Notes: a model not told the origin generated them from the sequence alone. Positions 45,719-53,973 are shown, numbered from the stretch's first letter. The stretch: 64,000 bases of DNA from Mesorhizobium sp. ES1-4 (GCF_020164745.1 NZ_JAIUGV010000007.1:1-64000); one strand, 5' to 3'. Made by a program: numbers and translations.

Positions 45719-46084
45719 TTGCCCAAGCAGACTTTTGGAATGTCCCATGTGCCGCTGTCACCCGCCGTGCGGGCCGGCGACTTCGTCTTTGTCTCCGGCC
45801 AGGTTCCGGTCGGCGGCGACGGCATCGTCGTCAAGGGCGGCATCACGGAACAGACCGAGCAGGTGCTTGCCAATGTGAAGGCCGCACTGGCGCTCGCCGG
45901 CTGCACGATGGACGACGTGGTCAAGACCACGGTCTGGCTGGAGGATGCGCGCGACTTCGGCGTCTTCAACACCGTCTATGCCAGGCACTTCCCGAAAAAT
46001 CCGCCAGCCCGCACCACGGTCGAGTCGCGGCTGATGATCGACATCAAGATCGAGGTCGAGGCGGTCGCGTACAAACCGGCCTGA
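45719..46084 (+). CDS. RidA family protein (enamine/imine deaminase-like)
   Basis: A 121-residue YjgF/YER057c/UK114-type protein. Family residues are GDFVFVSGQVPVGGDG, EQTEQVLANVKAALALAGCT, VVKTTVWLEDARDFGVFN and the Arg in NPPARTTVESRL that binds the substrate carboxylate in true RidA. TTG start at 45719 with GGAGGAG at 45704-45710; an ATG at 45740 is a second option. It forms an operon with the amidohydrolase 30 bp downstream, so it may remove a reactive imine or process the released amine. Confidence 0.88.
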   Translation: MPKQTFGMSHVPLSPAVRAGDFVFVSGQVPVGGDGIVVKGGITEQTEQVLANVKAALALAGCTMDDVVKTTVWLEDARDFGVFNTVYARHFPKNPPARTTVESRLMIDIKIEVEAVAYKPA

Positions 46085-46114
46085 AAGACGACGTAACAAG
46101 GCGGAGGCATCTCC

Positions 46115-47350
46115 ATGCAATTCGACCTCCTGCTGAAGGGCGGACGGCTGATCGATCCGGCGTCCGGGATCGACGCGCCGCGCGATGTCGCCATCGCCAA
46201 TGGCCGTGTCGCGGCGATCGACACCGACATCCCTCCGACCAGCGCCGCGCAGGTGGTCGACGCGACGGGCTGCATCGTCGCGCCCGGTCTCGTCGACCTG
46301 CACAGCCATGTCTACTGGGGCGGCACCTCGCTCGGCGTCGACGCCGACCGGCTCGCCGCCAAGAGCGGCACCACCACCTTCATCGACGCGGGCAGCGCCG
46401 GCGCCGGCAATTTCCTCGGCTTCCGCCGTCATGTCATGGAGCGCTCGAAGGTGCGCATCCTGGCCTATGTCAACATTTCCTTTGCCGGCATCTTCGGCTT
46501 CTCGCAGACGGTGTCGGTCGGCGAATGCAGCGACCTGCGGCTGTGCGAGCCGCGCGAGGTGGTGGCGGCGGCGCGCGAGCACGCCGACGTCGTGGTCGGC
46601 GTCAAGGTCCGTTCCGGCAAGCACGCCGGCGGCAGCAGCGGCATCGCGCCGGTCGATCTCGCGCTGGAGGCCGCCGACAAGGCCGGCCTGCCGCTGATGG
46701 CGCATATTGACGAGCCGCCGCCCGGCCGCTCGGAAGTGCTGCCGCGCCTGCGCAAGGGAGATATCCTGACGCACTGCTTCCGGCCGTTTCCCAACGCGCC
46801 GGTCTTTGCTTCCGGCGCGGTGCGGCCCGACATGCGGCTGGCGCGTGAGCGCGGCGTCATCTTCGATCTCGGCCATGGCATGGGGTCGTTCGATTTCGAC
46901 GTCGCCCGCGCCATGCTGGCCGAGGGACTGGCGCCCGACGTCATTTCGAGCGACGTGCATCTCTACTGCGTCGATGGGCCGGCCTTCGACATACTGGTGT
47001 GCATGTCGAAGCTGATGGCGCTCGGCATGCCGCTGGTCGAGGTTCTGCGCGCCGCCACGCAAGCGCCGGCGCAGGCGATCGCGCGGCCCGATCTGGGCAC
47101 GCTGGCGGTCGGCACTGCCGGCGATGTCGCCGTGCTGCGGCAGCGTTCGGGCCGCTTCACCTTCGTCGACGCGGTCGGCGCCTCGCTGGCCGCCGACCAG
47201 CGGCTGGTCTCGGAAGGCATCGTCATCGGCGGGACCTGGTGGCCGAACGAGGCGGTGAACGATGTCGGCGAGACCGAACGTTTCGAGGCGCATGCCGCGC
47301 ACACCCATGTCGAGGTGGCGGCCCGGCATTTTGGGCATGGGCAGGATTAG
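46115..47350 (+). CDS. Amidohydrolase/deacetylase family metallohydrolase
   Basis: A 411-residue TIM-barrel hydrolase of the dihydroorotase/D-aminoacylase-like branch. The metal-binding GLVDLHSHVYWGG, the likely bridging residue in VVGVKVRSGKHAGGSSG, the His residues of PLMAHIDEPPP and ILTHCFRP, and the Asp in VISSDVHLYC are visible. The substrate is probably an N-acyl or cyclic amide. GGAGG at about 46103 precedes the ATG. With the RidA-like gene it forms a small catabolic operon. Confidence 0.85.
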   Translation: MQFDLLLKGGRLIDPASGIDAPRDVAIANGRVAAIDTDIPPTSAAQVVDATGCIVAPGLVDLHSHVYWGGTSLGVDADRLAAKSGTTTFIDAGSAGAGNFLGFRRHVMERSKVRILAYVNISFAGIFGFSQTVSVGECSDLRLCEPREVVAAAREHADVVVGVKVRSGKHAGGSSGIAPVDLALEAADKAGLPLMAHIDEPPPGRSEVLPRLRKGDILTHCFRPFPNAPVFASGAVRPDMRLARERGVIFDLGHGMGSFDFDVARAMLAEGLAPDVISSDVHLYCVDGPAFDILVCMSKLMALGMPLVEVLRAATQAPAQAIARPDLGTLAVGTAGDVAVLRQRSGRFTFVDAVGASLAADQRLVSEGIVIGGTWWPNEAVNDVGETERFEAHAAHTHVEVAARHFGHGQD

Positions 47351-47408
47351 CGATCCCCGCCGGCAAGGTCGTGCCTGGCTTGCGGCGTATGCGCGTTTGG
47401 CGAATGGC

Positions 47409-47553
47409 TTCCCCCACTCCGTCGCTGCTTCGCAGCGCCACCTCTCCCCCCTCCGGAGGGAGAGGAAGGGAGCCAGCGGCATAAGCTCGCGCCTGTCCTC
47501 TCCCCCGTCGATCGGGGGAGAGGTGTCGAGCATAGCTCGACGGAGTGGGGGGT
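47409..47553. repeat. Family A palindromic repeat
   Basis: CCCCCACTCCGTCGCTGCTT and CCCTCCGGAGGGAGAGGAAG on the left, CCTCTCCCCCGTCGATCGGG and AGCTCGACGGAGTGGGGGGT on the right. A single complete unit of the family amplified at 1-520. Confidence 0.85.
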
Positions 47554-47558
47554 CGAAC

Positions 47559-49346
47559 TTACCCGGCGTTGCTGACCGCCCCGTAAACCGGCGTCTCGAT
47601 CCCCTCCATCCGCGCCTTGATCTGCAGCGCGACGTATTTCGAATAAAACCGCGACAGCGCCAGGTTGCCGCCGTGGAACCATAGCGCTTCCTGCGCCGTC
47701 GGCTTCCACATGTTGCGCAATTCGCCTTGCCAGGGGCCGGGATCGCCCTTGACGCCGGAGCCGAGGCCCCAGCAGGGGCCGACCTTGTCGGCCACCTCGC
47801 GCGAAACGAGCGCCGCCACATTCTCGTTCATCGACTGGTAGCCGGTGCAGGCGATGATGGCATCGGCTTCAAGCTCGCTGCCGTCCTCGAACAGGATGCC
47901 CTTGGCTGTGAGGGATTTTATGGCGACGCCGCTGCGGATGCCCACCTTGCCGTCGATGATCAGGTCCGAGGCACCGACATCGATGTAATAGCCCGAGCCG
48001 GTGCGGTAGGCCTTCATCAGCAGGCCGGTGTCGTCGTCGCCGAAATCCAGCGCGAAGCCGGACGCGGCGAGACGCTCGTAGAAATCGGCGTCGCGCGCGC
48101 GGATGACGTCGTAGAGCGCGCGCTGCTCCTTCGGCACCAGCGCGAACGGCGTCGAGGCGACGATCATGTCGGCCTTTTCCGTGGTGATGCCGCGCGCCAG
48201 CGCGTCCTCCGAAAAAATCTCGAAGCCGACTTGCATCAGCGTGTCCGACTTGACCACGGTGGTCGGCGAGCGCTGGATCATGGTGACGTCGGCGCCGCTT
48301 TCCCAGAGATCGACGCAGACATCGTGCCCGGAACTGGCCGCGCCGATGACGGCGACCTTCTTGCCACGGAATTTGTCGCCACTCGAATACTGGCTGGAAT
48401 GCAGCAGCTCGCCCTTGAACCGGTCCGCGCCGGCGAGGTCGATCTTGCGCGGCGGGCCGTAGGCGCCGGTGGCGAAGACGATGTGCTTCGGCTTCAGCGT
48501 CATCTGGCGGCCGCCCCGGTCGACCACCACGGTCCAGACCTTCTCCGCCTCGTCATAGCTGGCGCTGAGGCATTTGGTGGCGACCCAGTAGTTCAGCTCC
48601 ATGACGCGCGTGTACATTTCCAGCCAGTCGCCCATCTTGTCCTTGGGCGTGAAGACCGGCCAGTTGTCGGGGAATGGAATGTAGGGCAGATGATCGTACC
48701 AGACCGGGTCGTGCAGCACGAGCGTGCGGTAGCGGTTGCGCCAGGAATCGCCGGGGCGCGCGTTCTTCTCGACGACGATGGTGGGTACGCCGAGCTGACG
48801 CAGCCGTGCACCGAGCATGATGCCGCCCTGGCCGCCGCCGATGACGAGGCAGTAGGGCTGCTCGGAGGTGCCGAGCTCTCGCGCCTCGCGCGCCCGTGCC
48901 TCCGACCAGGTCTCGCGTTCCGGGTCCGCCTCGTGGCGCACGCCGAGCGGCCGCGCCGCGCCCTTGCGCTCCTCGAAGCCTTTCAGGTCGGTCATCGCCG
49001 TGAACAATGTCCGGCAGCGTCCGTCGCGCAGCCGCATGATGCCTTGTCCCCGGGCCACTGCCGTCTCGAAGGTGAACCAGGCCTCGATGGTGCCTTCATC
49101 CGAGGTCGCCTCGCCGGAAAGCTGCCAGGCGGCGGGTTTCGTCGTCGCCAGCGTTGCGGTCAGCATATCGGCGATCGCCTCGCGGCCTTCCATCGTGGTG
49201 ACGTTCCAGGTGAAGGTCAGGAGGTCGCGCCAGTAGCAGTCGTCGACGAACAGGTTGGTCGCGGCTGACACATCGCCGGCTTCAAGCGCCCGCGAAAAGG
49301 AGCCAAGCCATGCGCCCGCTTGTTTGGATGGTGACATTTCCAGCAT
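47559..49346 (-). CDS. FAD-dependent monooxygenase with N-terminal SnoaL-like domain
   Basis: A 595-residue fusion. Residues about 10-130 are an NTF2/SnoaL-like domain (FSRALEAGDVSAATNLFVDD, ATSDEGTIEAWFTFETAV). The rest is a flavin-containing/Baeyer-Villiger-type monooxygenase with the FAD motif VIGGGQGGIMLGARLRQLG, the NADPH motif VAVIGAASSGHDVCVDLWES, an intermediate HLPYIPFPDNWPVFTP and a late ACTGYQSMNENVA. Probably oxygenates an organic amine, ketone or sulfide; the substrate is unknown. It converges with the amidohydrolase gene. Confidence 0.88.
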   Translation of the reverse strand: MLEMSPSKQAGAWLGSFSRALEAGDVSAATNLFVDDCYWRDLLTFTWNVTTMEGREAIADMLTATLATTKPAAWQLSGEATSDEGTIEAWFTFETAVARGQGIMRLRDGRCRTLFTAMTDLKGFEERKGAARPLGVRHEADPERETWSEARAREARELGTSEQPYCLVIGGGQGGIMLGARLRQLGVPTIVVEKNARPGDSWRNRYRTLVLHDPVWYDHLPYIPFPDNWPVFTPKDKMGDWLEMYTRVMELNYWVATKCLSASYDEAEKVWTVVVDRGGRQMTLKPKHIVFATGAYGPPRKIDLAGADRFKGELLHSSQYSSGDKFRGKKVAVIGAASSGHDVCVDLWESGADVTMIQRSPTTVVKSDTLMQVGFEIFSEDALARGITTEKADMIVASTPFALVPKEQRALYDVIRARDADFYERLAASGFALDFGDDDTGLLMKAYRTGSGYYIDVGASDLIIDGKVGIRSGVAIKSLTAKGILFEDGSELEADAIIACTGYQSMNENVAALVSREVADKVGPCWGLGSGVKGDPGPWQGELRNMWKPTAQEALWFHGGNLALSRFYSKYVALQIKARMEGIETPVYGAVSNAG

Positions 49347-49382
49347 TTCTTCCCCTCTTTCCTTTCACATTGCGCCGTCCGG

Positions 49383-49535
49383 TCTTCCCTTCTCCTTGTG
49401 GGAGAAGGTGTCGCCGAAGGCGACGGATGAGGGGTGCTCCAGGGAACGCCAGCGTCTCACTCCGCTGGAACACCCCTCATCCGTCTCGGCGCTGCGCGCC
49501 GATCCACCTTCCCCCACAAGGGGGGAAGGAAGAGG
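49383..49535. repeat. Family E palindromic repeat
   Basis: CCTTCTCCTTGTGGGAGAAG and the mirror CACCTTCCCCCACAAGGGGG bound the element; inner arms are GATGAGGGGTGCTCCAG and GGAACACCCCTCATC. It resembles 18058-18216. Confidence 0.8.
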
Positions 49536-49550
49536 CGCCGCGCCTGGTCG

Positions 49551-49913
49551 TCAATCCCCCAGCGGTTCCATCTCCTTGCCGGTACGATGGATCTGGGCGT
49601 TGTATTTGATGCGGCGCACCGTCTCGCGCGCCGAACCGTCGAGCTTGTAGGCCGAGGCCACCGCCAGGAGGTCGATCATCGCCAGGAAGGCGAAGCGCGA
49701 TGCGGTCGGTTTCAGCGTGTCGGGATATTCGGGCACGGCAACCGTCAGCCTGACGTCGCAGGCGCGGGCGAGCTCGGTATCGGGCGCCGTTACGCAAATA
49801 GCGTTGGCGCGGTAGTGCTTGGCGAGTTCGACGGCCTCGATCACCTCGCGCGTGCGCCCGGTCGCCGAAATGGCGATCACCAGGTCGCCGGGCTTCAGCG
49901 TCGAGGCGGTCAT
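49551..49913 (-). pseudogene. Truncated RpiR-family regulator (SIS domain half only)
   Basis: About 120 residues of a sugar-isomerase (SIS) domain: LKPGDLVIAISATGRTREVI, ANAICVTAPDTELARACDVR, AFLAMIDLLAVASAYKLDGS and a C-terminal RRIKYNAQIHRTGKEMEP. Intact RpiR/MurR regulators have an N-terminal HTH and the first half of the SIS domain, about 160 more residues; none is found upstream, where the sequence changes character at about 49915. The gene appears cut by a rearrangement. Anything translated could not bind DNA. Confidence 0.75.
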
Positions 49914-50339
49914 GCGGCCCTGGCTCCCTCTTGGTCCGCGACAGGACGTCCCGGACTGGCAGCTTCTGTCATAAAATCGGTCGCTCCATGTGGGTGACAC
50001 CCGACGTCCCGGCGGGGCAAGGCGCGTCGTCCGGTTGCTTCCTCAGGAAACCCAGAGGAACACGGTTATGGTAATCAGCCAAGAAGATCGTGTCGCGCAA
50101 ATCAGGCCGCCAGCCCACAAGATTTAGGAACGGGAAGGCTTGCTGGGGACAAGGCGGTCGAGGAGTTCGGGTCGGTAGTTTGAGTCCAGTAAACTGATCG
50201 CCGGACGGGGCAGGCGGCGCGGGTAGCGACACCGAGGGTGATGTGGAAACACCGACGCTCGTTGCGTCTCGGAGCGGTTGAGCGTCGGTGGAATCGCTGA
50301 ACCGCTCCAACTCCTGTTCCCACCGCGCCTGGAATTGGG
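49914..50339. other. Intergenic stretch with no recognised gene; contains most of a shortened family G element
   Basis: Between the truncated rpiR and the DJ-1 gene. An open minus-strand frame here has no recognisable domain. The segment 50272-50342 is a family G copy: GGAGCGGTTGAGCG (50271-50284) pairs with CGCTGAACCGCTCC (50295-50308), and the tail ends CTGGAATTGGGCTA, about 28 bp shorter than the copy at 5503. Confidence 0.55.
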
Positions 50340-50903
50340 CTATGCCGCAGCCCTCCTGTCGTGGCGACCTTCCCTGATCTCCTCGGTGAGCTTCTCGCAG
50401 AATGCGTCGAGGTCGCCCGGGTTCCGGCTGGTGACGAGCCCCTGATCGGCGACGACGGCGCTGTCTTCCCAAAGGCCGCCGGCATTGATCACATCGGTCT
50501 TGACCGACTTGTAGGAGGTGACGCGGCGGCCCTTGGCGATTCCGGTCTCCACGAGAAGCCAGGGGGCATGGCAGATCGCGCCGACGACCTTGTTGGCGGA
50601 CCAGAAGGATTTGACGAAGTCCAGGGCCTTCTGCTCGACCCGCAACAGGTCTGGGTTGATGACGCCGCCAGGCAGGACGATGGCATCGTAATCGTCCGCC
50701 CGCGCTTCATCCAAGGTCCTGTCGACCGGAACGGCCCTGCCCCAATCCTTGTGGTCCCAGCCTTTGATTTCGCCGCTTTCGAGCGACACGACATCCACCT
50801 GCGCGCCCGCCTGGCGCAATTTCTTCAATGGAACCTCCAACTCGGATTGTTCGAACCCGTTGGTTGCCAGAATGGCGACACGCTTGCCGGAAATGTCTTG
50901 CAT
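50340..50903 (-). CDS. DJ-1/PfpI family protein (type 1 glutamine amidotransferase-like)
   Basis: A 187-residue cytosolic protein of the PfpI/YhbO type. Features are VAILATNGFEQSELEVPLKK, DAIVLPGGVINPDLLR, and the nucleophile elbow VGAICHAPWLLVETG with Cys and the adjacent His, plus DQGLVTSRNPGDLDAFCEKL. Relatives protect against glyoxals or act as proteases/deglycases. ATG at 50903 (MQDISGKRVAI) has GGAG upstream; an ATG at 50915 is possible. Its TAG stop lies in the last bases of the family G element. Confidence 0.88.
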   Translation of the reverse strand: MQDISGKRVAILATNGFEQSELEVPLKKLRQAGAQVDVVSLESGEIKGWDHKDWGRAVPVDRTLDEARADDYDAIVLPGGVINPDLLRVEQKALDFVKSFWSANKVVGAICHAPWLLVETGIAKGRRVTSYKSVKTDVINAGGLWEDSAVVADQGLVTSRNPGDLDAFCEKLTEEIREGRHDRRAAA

Positions 50904-51030
50904 CGTCTTCTCCATCTTTTCGGATTGATGAAGGCAAACGAGGCCCGGCGGGGAAGCGTTCCTCCTGTAACGTTTTGTGATTTCCGGGGATGTTTGGGGC
51001 TGGGTTTCGGGCGAGGCGTCCAGAAAGCGA

Positions 51031-51056
51031 AAAAGCCGCAGCGGACCGCGGCTTTT
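51031..51056. terminator. Hairpin with A/T flanks (bidirectional terminator)
   Basis: AAAAGCCGC (51031-51039) pairs with GCGGCTTTT (51048-51056) with an 8-nt loop. It is 128 bp upstream of the DJ-1 start. The gene it serves may have decayed; the 51060-51270 stretch has no gene I recognise. Confidence 0.6.
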
Positions 51057-51279
51057 CGAAGGGGCGTGCACTCGCCTGCGCCGCGCTTCGCACCAAGGGC
51101 GTGCATGACCTCGCGGTGGAGGATCCCAGCTACCGCGACTGGTTGTCTGTCAACAAGTCGGGCCCGCGCCACCTACCGGTGTCGCTCGATGAGGAAGGCC
51201 TCGACGTGTCGCATCTGACCGCTTCCGGCGCAGGCGGTGTTCGTCACGCCGGCTCACGGCTGTCCGAACCGCAATCGCG

Positions 51280-51599
51280 TCAGGCCATCGTCAGGCCCCC
51301 GTCGACCAGGTAACGGCTGCTCGTCACGTAAGCGGCTTCGTCCGAGAGCAGGAACAGCGCGACGGCGGCCGCGTCCGCCGGTGCGCCCACACGTCCCAGC
51401 GCCGTTCGGCCGATAACGTCCTCCTCGACGGCGGAGCGGATCCTTCGGCATGAAACCCCGGAACCCGGTGGCAATCGCACCAGGGACCAACGCTTTCCAC
51501 CCCGATGCCGCGCGACCCAAGCGCCAATGCCCAGCATCGACACAATGAGACCAGCGCCCCCTTTGTTGTCGGCGGCACACTCGGATCAGCGACAGACAC
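51280..51599 (-). pseudogene. Short-chain dehydrogenase remnant with frameshifts
   Basis: Three minus-strand frames together give the C-terminal half of an SDR: TKGALVSLCRCWALALGSRG in one, VPGAIATGFRGFMP in the second, and IGRTALGRVGAPADAAAVAL to YLVDGGLTMA in the third, ending at TGA 51280. At least two frameshifts are needed, and the N-terminal cofactor domain is absent. The gene cannot make a functional enzyme. Confidence 0.8.
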
Positions 51600-52158
51600 G
51601 ATAGCGGATGTGTATCGCCTCGGGCGTGTTCATTACGCGAACAAGCTCCAATTCGATTTCTATCGGCAGAACATCGAAGAGACGGCGGCCGCGACCGAGC
51701 AGCACGGGGATCAGGTGAATCTGGATTTCATCCAGCACCCCGGCCCGGAGAGCTTCTTGCGCTGTGTATCCGCCCCGCACCTGCACATCGCGGTCGCCCG
51801 CCGCCGCCTTTGCCTGCGCCATCGCACTTTCGATGCCATCGTTTACATAGGTCACCAAGGGATATCCCCAACGCGCTGCCGGGGGTGGCGGCCGATGGCT
51901 GGGCACAAAGATCGGAACACCGCCGTGACTTCCGCCCCAATGGTCCATGAGTTCGGCGGTCCGCCGCCCCGCGAGAACCGCACCTGCTGCCTTCCATTCG
52001 GTCTCGAAACCGCCGACTAGCCCAGCCAACTGTAAGGAATCGTCCTTTGTGCTAGCCCATTTGTGCAACCGCTCGCCATCGTCGCCTCCAAGGTAATCAT
52101 CGCTGTCGGCGATGTATCCATCGAGTGACATTGACATGTCGAGTATTGAGACGGACAT
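51586..52158 (-). CDS. Dihydrofolate reductase-like (RibD C-terminal domain) protein
   Basis: A 190-residue reductase-fold protein: SILDMSMSLDGYIADSDDYL at the N terminus, GAVLAGRRTAELMDHWGG, VQVRGGYTAQEALRAGVLDE and a C-terminal IQIHLIPVLLGRGRRLFD. This family occurs often as accessory DHFR-like genes of unknown substrate; the glutamine or aspartate needed for folate reduction is not certain. It is 67 bp from the divergent arr gene and its 3' end overlaps the SDR remnant. Confidence 0.85.
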   Translation of the reverse strand: MSVSILDMSMSLDGYIADSDDYLGGDDGERLHKWASTKDDSLQLAGLVGGFETEWKAAGAVLAGRRTAELMDHWGGSHGGVPIFVPSHRPPPPAARWGYPLVTYVNDGIESAMAQAKAAAGDRDVQVRGGYTAQEALRAGVLDEIQIHLIPVLLGRGRRLFDVLPIEIELELVRVMNTPEAIHIRYRVCR

Positions 52159-52225
52159 CTTCGGTCTCCTGTGTCTTCATTCTTGCGCAGATAGCACCGC
52201 TCAAGGTGCGCTCGAGGAGACGCCA

Positions 52226-52642
52226 ATGTACGCCAAGGACGTCCCCGCCGGGACCACCTTCTATCACGGCACCAAGGCCGACCTTGAGGTGGGCGACCTG
52301 ATCGCGCCCGGCTTCGGAAGCAATTTCGTCGGGCGCGGGCTCAAACATGTCTATTTCAGCGCCACGCTTGACGCAGCGACCTGGGGGGCGGAGCTCGCAA
52401 AGGGCGAGGGCCGGGGCCGCATCTTCATCGTCGAGCCGACCGGCCCGTTCGAAGACGATCCGAACCTCACCGACAAGAGGTTTCCCGGCAACGTGACCGC
52501 ATCGTACCGCTCGGTCGATCCGTTGCGGATCACCGGTGAGGTCAAGGACTGGGTCGGCCATTCGCCTGAGCAGCTCCAACACATGAAGGAAAGTCTCGCC
52601 CGCATGGGGCAAGAAGGCAGCGACACGATTATCGAGGACTGA
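52226..52642 (+). CDS. arr: NAD(+)-rifampin ADP-ribosyltransferase (Arr)
   Basis: Inactivates rifamycins by ADP-ribosylation of the C23 hydroxyl. The 138-residue protein matches Arr nearly end to end: FYHGTKADLEVGDLIAPGF, GLKHVYFSATLDAATWGAEL, FIVEPTGPFEDDPNLTDKRF and PLRITGEVKDWVGHSPEQL, including the conserved His in YHGT and the Asp of EDDPN. ATG at 52226 (MYAKDVPAGT) with GAGGAG at 52215. Chromosomal arr genes are found in environmental bacteria; here it sits in a decayed accessory patch. Confidence 0.93.
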   Translation: MYAKDVPAGTTFYHGTKADLEVGDLIAPGFGSNFVGRGLKHVYFSATLDAATWGAELAKGEGRGRIFIVEPTGPFEDDPNLTDKRFPGNVTASYRSVDPLRITGEVKDWVGHSPEQLQHMKESLARMGQEGSDTIIED

Positions 52643-52662
52643 GCGCCTGCGCCCTAAATCCG

Positions 52663-52878
52663 TCAGCGTCCTAGCGCCTGTTTCGACAGCGCCAAAAGTT
52701 CGTCCTCGTCTTTGATGCCGGCCATGTAATTCGCGATGATGCGGGAGGCTACGGCGTCACCGTCTCCGGGCGTTTGACCCTCCACTTTGAGGCGGTCAAA
52801 GACGCGCCCGAGCAGAGCCAGTTCAGAAGTGTTGAATATACCTGCGTCAGTCGCCTTTCCCCGAATTGGCATCATCAT
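52663..52878 (-). CDS. Small protein of unknown function (71 residues)
   Basis: MMMPIRGKATDAGIFNTSEL followed by a helical, charged sequence with ASRIIANYMAGIKDEDELLA. No signal peptide or membrane helix. The strong helical pattern and clean stop suggest a real gene, but I do not recognise the family. Its first codons overlap the end of an upstream open stretch in another frame. Confidence 0.5.
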   Translation of the reverse strand: MMMPIRGKATDAGIFNTSELALLGRVFDRLKVEGQTPGDGDAVASRIIANYMAGIKDEDELLALSKQALGR

Positions 52879-53087
52879 CCTCCCGGAAATCCTGGAATGA
52901 AGCGTGCCGCAAATCCTCCTCGCCGCGCAAGTGCTTTATCCGGCCGACAATCCCGGGCTTGACCCGTTGCGTCGCCGGCCGCTTCATGCCCTTGGGCGCC
53001 GGGCCGGCACGCTCCTGAACGCGCTTCCACAGCCGTTCGCGGACCGCACGGCCGGAGTTGACGAAGGCCGATCCGACATACTGCCCC
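52842..53087 (-). pseudogene. Possible gene remnant upstream of the 71-residue protein
   Basis: The minus strand reads VGSAFVNSGRAVRERLWKRV, then RAGPAPKGMKRPATQ and HLRGEEDLRHASFQDFRED before a stop near 52842. This has coding-like composition but lacks a start: a stop codon (TGA) precedes it directly. It may be the 3' end of a lost gene, or a short product from the internal ATG. Weak evidence only. Confidence 0.3.
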
Positions 53088-53410
53088 AGTCAAGCGCTCT
53101 AAATGGCCCGCACCCCTCGGGGAGGCGCGGGCCGACCAGAGGTTGGGTCTTTGGTCAGCGACAGCCCTGTTGCAGCGCCGTCGCCGAGGGTGTCAATCTG
53201 CGGCGATCGACAAGGTTCCGCCCTGCGAAAAATGCCCGCCACCGGAAAAGTCATGGCAGCGGGCCAGTCAACAGTCGTGGGATACGCACTGTAATGGGAG
53301 AACAGTGCAACGGCCGAAGTTTTTCAACGCAAAAATGTTCCATGGAGGCGTCCCGATTCGCCGTGCCTGGACGCATGCTGCCGAGCGAGGCCAGCCTTCG
53401 CATGCCGCTC

Positions 53411-53542
53411 CTACCGGTGCGGGCGGTCCGCTGCCACAACGTTGTAGAGCACAATGCACGCCAATAGCGCGACGACCCCACCTATGAGGTCGTTCCCGCT
53501 CAAACCGGAAAAATAGGCGAACTCAAACGCCAGCACGGTCAT
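53411..53542 (-). CDS. Putative 43-residue membrane protein
   Basis: MTVLAFEFAYFSGLSGNDLI then a single hydrophobic helix (GGVVALLACIVLYNVVA) and a basic end (ADRPHR). AAGGA at suitable spacing precedes the ATG at 53542. No family recognised. The length and clean helix resemble the many small one-helix proteins of bacteria. Confidence 0.45.
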   Translation of the reverse strand: MTVLAFEFAYFSGLSGNDLIGGVVALLACIVLYNVVAADRPHR

Positions 53543-53914
53543 CGCTCTGTCCTTGGCTATCCACCCAGAGCAACCGTTAGAGAGCGGCAAATGTTCCGCG
53601 TTCTGGACTCTTCCTCAAGAATCGCACCACTCGCGCGACGGGTTTTCGTTTGACCAGCAGGCAGTCGCGTTCTTAAACCCATGCCCCTTTTTCAGGTGGA
53701 TCGCCCTTGTTTGCGTCACACGTACATTTTTCTCGGCTGGGATCGCCCGCCAGGGCTGGCTGGCTTCCAGCAGCCACTGAGAGCGGCAAAGCACAAGCTA
53801 GCCTGCGCAAGCCGACACTGCCCAACTTTGTTTAGGAGGAATCACGAGTGAGGCTGTGGGGCAAGGGATGCGTCGGCCCTACTTCGACTGCTGCCCTGAT
53901 GCTGCCCCGAAAAC
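53543..53914. other. Gene-free stretch
   Basis: No frame here looks coding and no RNA or repeat is recognised. It holds the region between the 43-residue gene and the terminator of tRNA-Gly. Confidence 0.4.
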
Positions 53915-53918
53915 GAAA

Positions 53919-53940
53919 AGGCCGGATCAATGTCCGGCCT
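53919..53940 (-). terminator. Terminator of tRNA-Gly
   Basis: AGGCCGGA (53919-53926) pairs with TCCGGCCT (53933-53940). On the minus strand the stem is followed by TTTTCG. It lies 34 bp past the tRNA 3' end. Confidence 0.8.
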
Positions 53941-53973
53941 TTCTTCGCAAATGCTTGATTCCCCGGAGGAAAC

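Noticed and set aside
49969..50472. A 167-codon minus-strand frame upstream of the truncated RpiR gene
   Set aside because: It overlaps the DJ-1 gene in another frame at one end and runs through a family G element. No domain is recognisable.
51060..51313. Plus-strand frame with LPVSLDEEGLDVSHLTASG
   Set aside because: No start signal, no recognised family, and the 3' part overlaps the SDR remnant. It may be the tail of a lost gene but cannot be supported.
53104..53132. GGCCCGC/GCGGGCC hairpin as a terminator
   Set aside because: No T tract on either side and no clear gene ends there; it is only a GC-rich stem.
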